Part shown: in pieces, positions 57,060 to 64,000 of the stretch
Numbering within the stretch: the first letter of the stretch is position 1
Layout of the letters: each line of letters opens with the position of its first letter
Source: AC-38 sp033856025
GTDB taxonomy: Bacteria; Actinomycetota; Thermoleophilia; Solirubrobacterales; Solirubrobacteraceae
NCBI GenBank assembly: GCA_033856025.1
Contig: JAWVFQ010000025.1
Span: forward strand, 1 to 64,000
Length of the DNA stretch: 64,000 bases
Direction: 5' to 3'
Translations under genes and position numbers: made by a program
Notes under the pieces: model-generated
Told to the model about the DNA's origin: nothing
What the model saw: only the letters and a program-made list of their open reading frames with translations
The model's database searches: none

Positions 57060-57911
57060 GTGTTCGACTTCCGCTACCACGCGCTCTCGCTGGTCGCCGT
57101 CCTGCTCGCCCTGATGATCGGGCTGCTGCTGGGCGTGGCGATCGGCGACCAGGGCCTCGTGTCCAGCGCCGAGCGCAACGTTCGCGACTCGCTGCGCTCG
57201 GACGTGCGCAAGGCCAACGCGCGATCGGCCGAGCTGAGGCGGGAGCTGAACGACCGCGCGTCGTTCGAGGACGCGCTCTACCCGCTGCTCGTCGAGGGCC
57301 GGCTGAGCGGGCGACGCGTCGGCCTGGTCGGACTGGGCGACCTGCCCAACAGCACGATCCGCGAGGTGCGCAAGTCGCTGGAGGGCACCGGCGCGCGGCT
57401 GAGCGGCGTCGCGGTGGTGGGCGAGCCGCCCCCCGAGTCCGCGGCCGCCGCGGTCAAGGGAGCCGGCAACCCGCCGGCCACGAGCGACTACGGCAAGCTG
57501 GGCCGCGCGGTCGGCGGGGCGCTGATTCGCGGCGGCAAGGCGGCGCAGCGCTACCGCCGCAGCGTGCTGAGCTCGTTCAGCGGACGCCTGGACTCGCTGG
57601 ACGGCGTGGTGGTGTTCCACGCTCCCCGCAAGTCGGAGGGCCAGGACGCCGCCAACACCACGGCCTTCGAGGACGGGCTCGCCACCGGGCTCACCGCCGA
57701 CTCCCGCGCGCGGGTCGTGGGCGTCGAGGAGCGCGACACCGATCCCTCCCAGATCGGCTGGTACCGCGACCACCACCTGGCCAGCGTGGACAACGTGGAC
57801 GCGCTCCCGGGCAAAGCCGCGCTGGTCTTCGTGCTGCTGGGCGCCGACGGCGCCTACGGCGAGAAGGACAGCGCCCAGGCGCTGCTGCCCACCGCCGCCG
57901 CGACGCCGTGA
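57060..57911 (+). CDS. steB: SteB/MctB-like protein
   Basis: A 283-residue protein: FRYHALSLVAVLLALMIGLLLG membrane helix at the N-terminus, coiled coil (about 35-65), and a Rossmann-like extracytoplasmic domain ending SVDNVDALPGKAALVFVLL. It is homologous to Rv1698 (MctB), reported as a copper-related outer-membrane protein in mycobacteria and as division protein SteB in corynebacteria. In a cell without mycolic acids the division role is more likely. The C-terminus is complete, although the next gene's stop codon follows without a spacer. Confidence 0.85.
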   Translation: MFDFRYHALSLVAVLLALMIGLLLGVAIGDQGLVSSAERNVRDSLRSDVRKANARSAELRRELNDRASFEDALYPLLVEGRLSGRRVGLVGLGDLPNSTIREVRKSLEGTGARLSGVAVVGEPPPESAAAAVKGAGNPPATSDYGKLGRAVGGALIRGGKAAQRYRRSVLSSFSGRLDSLDGVVVFHAPRKSEGQDAANTTAFEDGLATGLTADSRARVVGVEERDTDPSQIGWYRDHHLASVDNVDALPGKAALVFVLLGADGAYGEKDSAQALLPTAAATP

Positions 57912-60095
57912 CTACTCTCCGGCTGGGTTGGACGCGTTCCGCACACCGACCCCGGTTCTGCCCACCCGATAGTGAAGGACGGCTCGACGCAGGGCCCTAT
58001 CGGACTCCCAGTAGTAAGGCGCCTTGTAGACATCCGGCTCCGAGGGAAGGACCTCGGCGCTACCGAGCAGCTCGCGCCCCGTCTCGTGCGAGACCGAAGC
58101 GATTAGTTGTTGCACGAAGTTGCGGTGCGCGAAGAAAGCCGGCTCTCGCCCCACGAAGGACTGGTCGGGCAGCGCCAGGACAAGCTGGCCGCCATCTCTC
58201 AGGGCCTCGAACGCGTGCTGCACGATGTGACGGTAGAGCTGCGCGAGGGTGTGCGGGTCGTCGTCGGTGTTGAATCCGTAGGGCGGGTCCGTGATGTACA
58301 GGTCGACTGCCTCAGAGCGATTGCTCTCAAGCGCATCGAGCACCTCGACGCCCGTCTTCGCCTTCTCGGCAGCGGCAGCCAGAAGCGCCGGGCTGATTGC
58401 GCACTCGTTTGAGTAGGCGCCGTGAAACCAGCGCCACTGCCCGTCATCGCCGCGCGTTACCTGTCGTGTGCGTCCGGCGAGGTGCTCGATCTGGCGCAGT
58501 AGCACTCGAGCCTCGCTGATCCAGGCGGCGCGATACGACCGTGATGCATCACTCTGACGTGCTCCTACGCTTCGTCGGACGGCGCGTAGCGCGATGTAGA
58601 AATAGAGACGTTCAACAAAATCATCGCGCGCCTCGAGGTCTCCTAGTTGGCGGTCGTCGAGAGTCAGTTCCGCGCTGGGGTTCCCGGCGATCCCGGCGAC
58701 CAGGCCTTCCGCCCAGGTATACGTCTCCTTTGCATGGCGGTTGGCAGCCGTGTCGCTGAGCAGCCGCCGCCGCTCTGTCTCGTCGACGAGGGCCTGCCGG
58801 GCGTTCCTGAGCTCTGGGCGCTCCTCGCCCTCGAGGAAGACTACGACGTGCTTGAGGTGTTGGTGGATGGCGTCCAGCTGCTCCGCTGACATGCAGAAGA
58901 ACGCGAAGTTGTCCCCGATTAGCCTCGGCGCGAGGGGGTCGATGTCCGCACCTGCAGGTCGGATGTTCGGGTACTTGGCCGCCTCGAGCAACGTGGTCCC
59001 GCTACCGACAAAGGGGTCCATGAGATGTTGGACGGCTCCAGGGGGCTGGTAGGGCCGCGTGATGTTGAGCATCGCCGCTGTGAGGGTGTGCGGCAGCGTC
59101 GTGTGGGCACGCCAGGCGGGCTTGTTCTCGTCGAAACCATGAAATGGGTTCTCGTTCTTCCATAGCTGCTCGTAGCAGATGTAGTAACGCTCCGAGGTGG
59201 GGCGACGACCGCTTGGGTGAACGCCGCGGTCGACGAGCAGCCACAGGCTGCGCGTGGGATCGATGTTCGGGTCAGCTTCGACAGCCTTTCGAGAAATTCG
59301 ATAGTCCCCAGCTCCTGCGACCTCGACGTCCTCGCCCATCTCCCTGTCGATCCGCTGCAGGACTGAGACGAGGCGGTCGCCTCCGATCCAGTACTTCTCC
59401 ACCCATACCTTGACGTCATCGAGACCATGCCTGAGTTCGCTCGCCTGCTCGCGATCGAATCCCGTGAAGTCCTCGTGGGAGTAGACGGCGAAGAATGTGC
59501 GCTTCGCCGGGTCGCTGCCAATGTGGCTCCGGACACCCTTTAGAAGTTCCTCCCCATTGCGAGCCTTGCGGACCTTACGAACCCATACGCTCGGGCCGCA
59601 TGAGTGGATGTAGCCCGACTCGGCGCACACCGCTCGCAGATCGAGCGACAAGGCCGGTGGGAAGAACGCGACGCACGAGCCATAGAACGCGTCCAGCGCG
59701 ACGGTGCGCTCGTAGAGGTCCCCCCACAGCTCCTCGAACAGGTTGCATCGGGCCCACACGTCGTCTTGGGTCGACTTCTTGGAGCGCCCGCCCAGTGCGG
59801 TGAGAAGACGCCGCGTCTTGTCCTTGAAATCGCTCGTGGAGACGAAGTGCAAGCTCGGGCGCGGTTCGCGGCCATCGCGGAAGGATGTATGGGTACGCAG
59901 CAGGGCGACCAGTTCGGCGAACTGCAAGTTGGTGACCGTAAGATTCTTCTTGAAGAGGAAGAAGTAAGAGCTGCTCGTGGGCGCGCGAAACCACGACGCA
60001 TAGAAGTCGGCAGGATCGAGTCGGCGGTCCTTGCCGTGAGCATCCCTGAGCCGGTCGGCTAGGCCAGGCGTTTGATCGGAAAGTGCTGACTGCAT
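57912..60095 (-). CDS. Large orphan DNA (or RNA) adenine/cytosine methyltransferase
   Basis: A 727-residue protein. SAM-binding motif I DPFVGSGTTLLEAA (360-373), acidic GADIDPLAP, then catalytic DPPYGFNTDDD (603-613): motif I before motif IV with about 235 residues between, mostly helical. The N-terminal 350 residues are not a known target recognition domain but are rich in aromatic residues. The order resembles gamma-type N6-adenine enzymes and the COG1743/Trm11-like group. No restriction endonuclease is adjacent, so it is an orphan enzyme or half of a split system. Composition is AT-richer than the flanking genes, and it interrupts the conserved steB-pyrG junction on the opposite strand. 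Confidence 0.82.
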   Translation of the reverse strand: MQSALSDQTPGLADRLRDAHGKDRRLDPADFYASWFRAPTSSSYFFLFKKNLTVTNLQFAELVALLRTHTSFRDGREPRPSLHFVSTSDFKDKTRRLLTALGGRSKKSTQDDVWARCNLFEELWGDLYERTVALDAFYGSCVAFFPPALSLDLRAVCAESGYIHSCGPSVWVRKVRKARNGEELLKGVRSHIGSDPAKRTFFAVYSHEDFTGFDREQASELRHGLDDVKVWVEKYWIGGDRLVSVLQRIDREMGEDVEVAGAGDYRISRKAVEADPNIDPTRSLWLLVDRGVHPSGRRPTSERYYICYEQLWKNENPFHGFDENKPAWRAHTTLPHTLTAAMLNITRPYQPPGAVQHLMDPFVGSGTTLLEAAKYPNIRPAGADIDPLAPRLIGDNFAFFCMSAEQLDAIHQHLKHVVVFLEGEERPELRNARQALVDETERRRLLSDTAANRHAKETYTWAEGLVAGIAGNPSAELTLDDRQLGDLEARDDFVERLYFYIALRAVRRSVGARQSDASRSYRAAWISEARVLLRQIEHLAGRTRQVTRGDDGQWRWFHGAYSNECAISPALLAAAAEKAKTGVEVLDALESNRSEAVDLYITDPPYGFNTDDDPHTLAQLYRHIVQHAFEALRDGGQLVLALPDQSFVGREPAFFAHRNFVQQLIASVSHETGRELLGSAEVLPSEPDVYKAPYYWESDRALRRAVLHYRVGRTGVGVRNASNPAGE

Positions 60096-60252
60096 AGCGC
60101 AATCTCACCGTATGACCGGACGATGCGCAACCGGTATCTGCGAGACCGGTCGGGCCCCGTGCCTTTCGAGCAGAGCCCGTCCTCGGGCGACAGCCCTTGG
60201 CCGCTCGGCCAGGGAAACGAGGTCCAGACGCCGTGACGGCCGCGCGCGCGTC

Positions 60253-60258
60253 TACGCT
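60253..60258 (+). promoter_or_regulatory. -10 element TACGCT, leaderless start
   Basis: TACGCT, six bases, GTG at 60265. Confidence 0.5.
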
Positions 60259-60264
60259 GCGCCC

Positions 60265-61092
60265 GTGCCGGCCCTGCCGCTGATCCTCTCCGCCGCGGTG
60301 GCGCTTCTCGTCGCCCCGCCCATGCTGCGCACGCTGGGGGAGAGCCGGCTGGCCATGGAGAACTTCCGCGGCGCCACGCTGCCGTTCCCCGCCGGCACGA
60401 TCGTGGTCGCCGCCGCCGCAATCGCCGCCGGGCCGCTGGCGCTCCTTCAGGAGCTGGGGGTCGCCGACGACGTCCTGCGCCCCGAGCTGCGCACGATCGC
60501 CGTGTACGGGCTCGGGGTGGCGTTCCTCGGCCTGCTCGACGACGCGCTGGGCGGCGCGCCGCGCGGCTGGCGGGGGCACGGCGCCGCCGTCCTGCGCGGC
60601 GGGATCTCGACCGGCGCCCTGAAGGCGGCCGGCTCGCTGGGGCTGGCGCTGTACGCGCTGTCGGGCCTGGGCTACGGCGACGGCGAGTACCTCCTGGCGG
60701 CGGCGGTCCTGGTCCTGTGCACCAACCTGTTCAACCTGCTCGACCTGCGGCCCGGGCGCTCGGTCAAGGCGTTCGTGCTGCTGGGGGCCGGACTGACGAT
60801 CGGCAGCGGCGACCTCGACCCGCTGTGGGCGCTGGGGCTGTTCGCCGGCGCGGCGGTGGTCGTCGGGGCGTTCGACCTGCGCGAGCGCGCGATGCTCGGC
60901 GACACCGGGTCCAACCTCGTCGGCGCGCTGGCCGGGCTGTGGATCGTGCTCACCCTGGACACCCTGGGGCAGGCGATCGCGCTCGCGATCGTCCTGGCGA
61001 TCACGATCTACGGGGAATTTCGGTCGATCTCTTCGTGGGTGGAGCGGACTCCGCTGGTGCGCCAGCTAGACTCGCTGGGCAGACCTGCATGA
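60265..61092 (+). CDS. PNPT-superfamily (MraY/WecA-like) membrane protein
   Basis: A 275-residue polytopic protein with about nine hydrophobic helices. GLLDDALGG, NLFNLLDLRPGRSVKAF and MLGDTGSNLVGALAG correspond to the Asp-rich, N-x-x-N and GD-S/T-GS segments of phospho-N-acetylmuramoyl-pentapeptide transferase-like enzymes. Shorter than MraY (about 360) and lacking its second Asp cluster, so activity on a sugar-1-phosphate is inferred, not certain. Overlaps pyrG by four bases, making a PNPT-pyrG-peptidase operon. The in-frame ATG at 60112 lies upstream of the -10 element. Confidence 0.75.
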   Translation: MPALPLILSAAVALLVAPPMLRTLGESRLAMENFRGATLPFPAGTIVVAAAAIAAGPLALLQELGVADDVLRPELRTIAVYGLGVAFLGLLDDALGGAPRGWRGHGAAVLRGGISTGALKAAGSLGLALYALSGLGYGDGEYLLAAAVLVLCTNLFNLLDLRPGRSVKAFVLLGAGLTIGSGDLDPLWALGLFAGAAVVVGAFDLRERAMLGDTGSNLVGALAGLWIVLTLDTLGQAIALAIVLAITIYGEFRSISSWVERTPLVRQLDSLGRPA

Positions 61093-62759
61093 GCCCCGAC
61101 AGTCGCCCGCAGACCCGTTTCATCTTCGTCACCGGCGGCGTCGTCTCCTCTCTGGGGAAGGGCATCGCGGCCGCCTCGATCGGCCGCCTGCTGGTCGCGC
61201 GGGGCCTGAACGTCCAGCTCCAGAAGTTCGACCCGTACATCAACGTCGACCCGGGGACGATGTCGCCCTACCAGCACGGCGAGGTCTTCGTGACCGAGGA
61301 CGGCGCCGAGGCCGACCTCGACCTGGGCCACTACGAGCGCTTCACCGACGCCAACACCAGCCGCGCGTCGAACGTCACCGCGGGCGCCGTCTACAACTCG
61401 GTCATCCGCAAGGAGCGCCGCGGCGACTACCTCGGCGGCACGGTGCAGGTCGTCCCCCACATCACGGACGAGATCAAGAACCGCATCCAGCTCGTGGCCG
61501 ACTCCGGCGACGTGGACTTCGTGATCACGGAGATCGGCGGCACGGTGGGCGACATCGAGTCGCTGCCGTTCCTGGAGGCGATCCGCCAGTTCCCCGTCGA
61601 CGTGGGCCGAGCGAGCTGCATGTTCATCCACCTGACGCTGGTCCCGTACATCGGCCACGCGGGCGAGCTCAAGACCAAGCCGACGCAGCACTCCGTCAAC
61701 GAGCTGCGGCGCATCGGCATCGCGCCCGACATGGTGGTCTGCCGGTCCGAGGGCAGCCTGTCCAGCGAGATCCGGCGCAAGATCGCGCTGTTCGCCTCCC
61801 TGCCCGAGGAGGCGATCGTGTCCGCGCGCGACGTGGACAACATCTACAAGGTCCCGCTCGTCTTCCGCGAGGAGGGCGTCGACGACTTCGTCCTGGAGCA
61901 CTTCCGCACCGAGGCGCCGGCGCCCGACCTGTCGTCGTGGGAGGAGCTCACGCAGCGCGCCGACGAGGCCGAGCATCCCGTGAAGATCGCGCTGGTCGGC
62001 AAGTACGTGCAGCTCGAGGACGCCTACCTGTCGGTGGTCGAGGCGCTGCGCCACTCCGGGTTCATGCACGGCGCGCGCGTGGAGATCGACTGGGTGGACT
62101 CCGAGAAGCTAGATCCCGCGACGGCCGCCGAGCGGCTGGGGGAGGCCGACGGCATCCTCATCCCCGGCGGCTTCGGCGGGCGCGGCATCGAGGGCAAGAT
62201 CGCCGCCGCCGCGGTGGCCCGCGAGCGCGGGATCCCCTACCTGGGCATCTGCCTGGGGATGCAGATCGCGGTCTGCGAGTTCGCCCGCCACGTCGCCGAC
62301 ATGGACGGCGCCAACTCCACCGAGTTCGACCCCGAGACGCCCTACGCCGTCATCGATCTGCTGCCCGAGCAGAAGGAGATCGCGGACATGGGCGGGACGA
62401 TGCGCCTGGGCGCCGACCCGATCAAGCTCCACGACGACACGCGGGTTCGCGACATCTATGGGGAGGCCGTGGTCTACGAGCGCCACCGCCATCGCTTCGA
62501 GGTCAACAACATGCTGCGCAAGCGCCTGGAGGCGGCCGGGATGCGGTTCTCGGGCACGTCGCCGGACGAGCGGCTGGTCGAGGTCGTCGAGCTGCCGCGC
62601 GACGCGCATCCCTTCTTCGTGGCGTCCCAGTACCACCCCGAGTTCAAGTCGCGCCCCGACCGTCCCGCCCCGCTGTTCCGCGAGTTCGTGCGCGCCGCCG
62701 CCGAGCGCGCCCGCGGCGCCGCGCCCGAGGGCGAGCCGTCGGTCAGCCGCGCCGAGTGA
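61089..62759 (+). CDS. pyrG: CTP synthase
   Basis: A 556-residue cytosolic enzyme making CTP from UTP, ATP and glutamine. The N-terminal synthase domain starts FIFVTGGVVSSLGKG with the P-loop, and the C-terminal glutaminase domain has GICLGMQ (Cys nucleophile) and QYHPEF with EF. All domains complete. Co-translated with its neighbours by four-base overlaps on both sides. Confidence 0.98.
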   Translation: MSPDSRPQTRFIFVTGGVVSSLGKGIAAASIGRLLVARGLNVQLQKFDPYINVDPGTMSPYQHGEVFVTEDGAEADLDLGHYERFTDANTSRASNVTAGAVYNSVIRKERRGDYLGGTVQVVPHITDEIKNRIQLVADSGDVDFVITEIGGTVGDIESLPFLEAIRQFPVDVGRASCMFIHLTLVPYIGHAGELKTKPTQHSVNELRRIGIAPDMVVCRSEGSLSSEIRRKIALFASLPEEAIVSARDVDNIYKVPLVFREEGVDDFVLEHFRTEAPAPDLSSWEELTQRADEAEHPVKIALVGKYVQLEDAYLSVVEALRHSGFMHGARVEIDWVDSEKLDPATAAERLGEADGILIPGGFGGRGIEGKIAAAAVARERGIPYLGICLGMQIAVCEFARHVADMDGANSTEFDPETPYAVIDLLPEQKEIADMGGTMRLGADPIKLHDDTRVRDIYGEAVVYERHRHRFEVNNMLRKRLEAAGMRFSGTSPDERLVEVVELPRDAHPFFVASQYHPEFKSRPDRPAPLFREFVRAAAERARGAAPEGEPSVSRAE

Positions 62760-63886
62760 CCGCGACCGAGGCGCAGCGCCGCCGGGTCAACGACCTCTTC
62801 GCGCAGCTGTGCCGGATCGCGTCGCCGTTCGGGCACGAGCGCGAGTGCGCCGACCGCGTGGCAGCCGAGCTGCGCGACATGGGGCTCGAGGTGCAGGAGG
62901 ACGGCGCCGGCCCGGAGGCCGGGTCGGAGTGCGGCAACCTGCTGGCGCGGGTCCCCGGACCGGAGGGCGCCCCGGTCGTGCTGCTGTGCGCGCACCTGGA
63001 CACGGTGGTCCCGCAGGCGCCGATCGAGCCCGTTCTGGAGGAGGGGGTGTGGCGCAACGCCCACGACGGGATCCTCGGCGCCGACAACAAGGCGGCGATC
63101 GCGGTGATGCTGGAGGTGGCGCGCGCGGGCGGCGGCGAGGCCGGCCTGGAGCTGCTGTTCACGGTCTGCGAGGAGAACGCGCTGCGCGGCGCCAAGGCGT
63201 TCGACCGCTCGCGGCTTCGCGCCGACTGCGGATACGTCTTCGACCACGCGTCGCCGATCGGGGAGGTGGTGATGGCGTCGCCGTCGTACTTCCGCCTGGA
63301 CGCCGACTTCCACGGCGCGAGCGCGCACGCGGGCATCCGCCCCGAGGACGGGCACAACGCGGTGGCCGCGGCCGCCGCGGCGGTGGCGGCGATGCGGCTG
63401 GGACGGCTGGACCCCGAGACCACGGCCAACGTGGGCCGGATCGAGGGCGGCAGCGCGTCGCTGAACGTCGTCCCCGACCGCTGCCGCATCGAGGCCGAGA
63501 CGCGCTCGCTGGACGACGCGAAGGTCGAGGCCTCGGTGACCGACATGGTCGACCGCGTCCACGACGGCGCCAACGCCCACGAGTGCGACGTCGACGTGCA
63601 GGTCGAGGCCCTGTTCCGCGGCTACCGCGAGCGCGGCACCGCGCCGGGGGTCGTGGCGGCCGAGGGGGCTCTTCGCGCGAGCGGCTTCGAGCCGCGGCGC
63701 ATCGTCACGGGCGGCGGCTCCGACGCCAACGTCTTCCACGCCGCCGGCCTGCCGGTGACCAACCTGGCCAACGGGACGCGGGCGAACCACCAGCCCGATG
63801 AGTCGGTCGCGGCCTCGGCGCTGGAGGACATGCTGGACGTGGCGCTGCGTCTGCCCGGAGCGGTCCGCGAGGCGCTGGCGTCGTGA
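62756..63886 (+). CDS. M20-family peptidase (PepT/CPG2-like)
   Basis: A 376-residue cytosolic zinc peptidase: LCAHLDTVVP (His, Asp), ADNKAA (bridging Asp), CEENALRGA (catalytic Glu), DHASP and the dimerisation-domain HGASAHAGIRPEDG. Similar to PepT-like tri/dipeptidases used in actinobacteria; exact substrate unknown. GTG start overlaps pyrG by four bases. Full length. Confidence 0.9.
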   Translation: MTATEAQRRRVNDLFAQLCRIASPFGHERECADRVAAELRDMGLEVQEDGAGPEAGSECGNLLARVPGPEGAPVVLLCAHLDTVVPQAPIEPVLEEGVWRNAHDGILGADNKAAIAVMLEVARAGGGEAGLELLFTVCEENALRGAKAFDRSRLRADCGYVFDHASPIGEVVMASPSYFRLDADFHGASAHAGIRPEDGHNAVAAAAAAVAAMRLGRLDPETTANVGRIEGGSASLNVVPDRCRIEAETRSLDDAKVEASVTDMVDRVHDGANAHECDVDVQVEALFRGYRERGTAPGVVAAEGALRASGFEPRRIVTGGGSDANVFHAAGLPVTNLANGTRANHQPDESVAASALEDMLDVALRLPGAVREALAS

Positions 63887-64000
63887 ACGGCGGCGGGTCA
63901 GGAGGGGGATCGAGGGGGGTGGTCACGTTTAGTCACCTCATGGGTGATTTAGAGGGCCCACCCCATGTGCGAGGGCGCGCGTGCTGACGCTGCGGCGGGG
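63887..64000. other. 3' end of the window, promoter-like region
   Basis: No complete gene. TCACC-N5-GGTGA (63933-63947) is a short palindrome flanked by direct repeats TTTAG (63928-63932 and 63948-63952). TAGAGG (63950-63955) lies nine bases before an ATG at 63965 whose frame stays open to the edge, so a leaderless gene may begin here. Confidence 0.35.

Noticed and set aside
60096..60264. Longer start of the PNPT-like gene at ATG 60112
   Set aside because: The added residues are Arg-rich and precede the -10 element at 60253; GTG 60265 gives a normal membrane start.

Overview
The window (64 kb, very GC-rich, third codon positions nearly all G or C) reads as the chromosome of a high-GC Gram-positive bacterium. 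The order tlyA-nadK-recN-steA-steB/mctB-pyrG is the actinobacterial one (it matches the Rv1694-Rv1699 block of Mycobacterium tuberculosis). A complete type IV pilus system without a secretin gene fits a cell with one membrane. My best inference is an actinobacterium of the class Thermoleophilia (Solirubrobacterales-like); this rests on gene order and composition, not on a database match.

Layout. 1-13.6 kb: housekeeping genes: aspS (cut by the window edge), a thioredoxin-fold protein, glnB-amt, a secreted PHP-domain hydrolase, an IscU-like/MnmA fusion, alaS, ruvX, mltG and aroE. 13.6-34.7 kb: a type IV pilus locus: pilB, pilT, pilC, then an AT-richer island with a large KAP-type P-loop NTPase, three minor pilins on the minus strand (PilV-, PilW- and PilX-like), a secreted P-domain/PKD adhesin-like protein, a cyclic di-GMP riboswitch in front of two near-identical pilA genes, pilD, and pilM-pilN-pilO plus a PilP-like gene. 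34.7-40.4 kb: aroC-aroKB(fused)-aroQ-pepQ and a GT-C glycosyltransferase, all overlapping by 1-4 bases. 40.4-45.6 kb: accessory metabolism (nitrilase, L,D-transpeptidase, a minus-strand trio of YdeI-like/PLP enzyme/methyltransferase, EVE protein, NTF2-like protein). 45.6-50.9 kb: efp, a TIR-domain protein of foreign composition, nusB, xseB-like, ispA, dxs. 51-63.9 kb: tlyA-nadK-recN-steA-steB, a large orphan DNA methyltransferase of foreign composition, a PNPT-like transferase, pyrG and an M20 peptidase.

Regulation visible in the sequence. First, about twenty genes have a TAnnnT-type -10 element whose last base lies 6-11 bases before the start codon, the arrangement expected of leaderless mRNAs; two divergent gene pairs have back-to-back or overlapping -10 elements. 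Second, the pilus units do not use this pattern: upstream of pilB, pilT, the minor pilins, the PKD protein, pilA1 and pilMNO is a different motif, approximately TCAAG-N15/16-GCCGATRN, resembling promoters of the sigma-28/SigD/WhiG family. Third, the pilA1 leader carries a GEMM-I cyclic di-GMP aptamer, and PilB has an N-terminal domain of the MshEN type, so pilus production looks tied both to an alternative sigma factor and to cyclic di-GMP.

Three islands (KAP NTPase, TIR protein, DNA methyltransferase) have lower GC and less biased codons than their neighbours and sit in breaks of otherwise conserved gene blocks; each is a candidate anti-phage or self/non-self function. No tRNA, rRNA, CRISPR array, transposase or integrase was seen, and no stretch longer than 300 bases lacks a gene.
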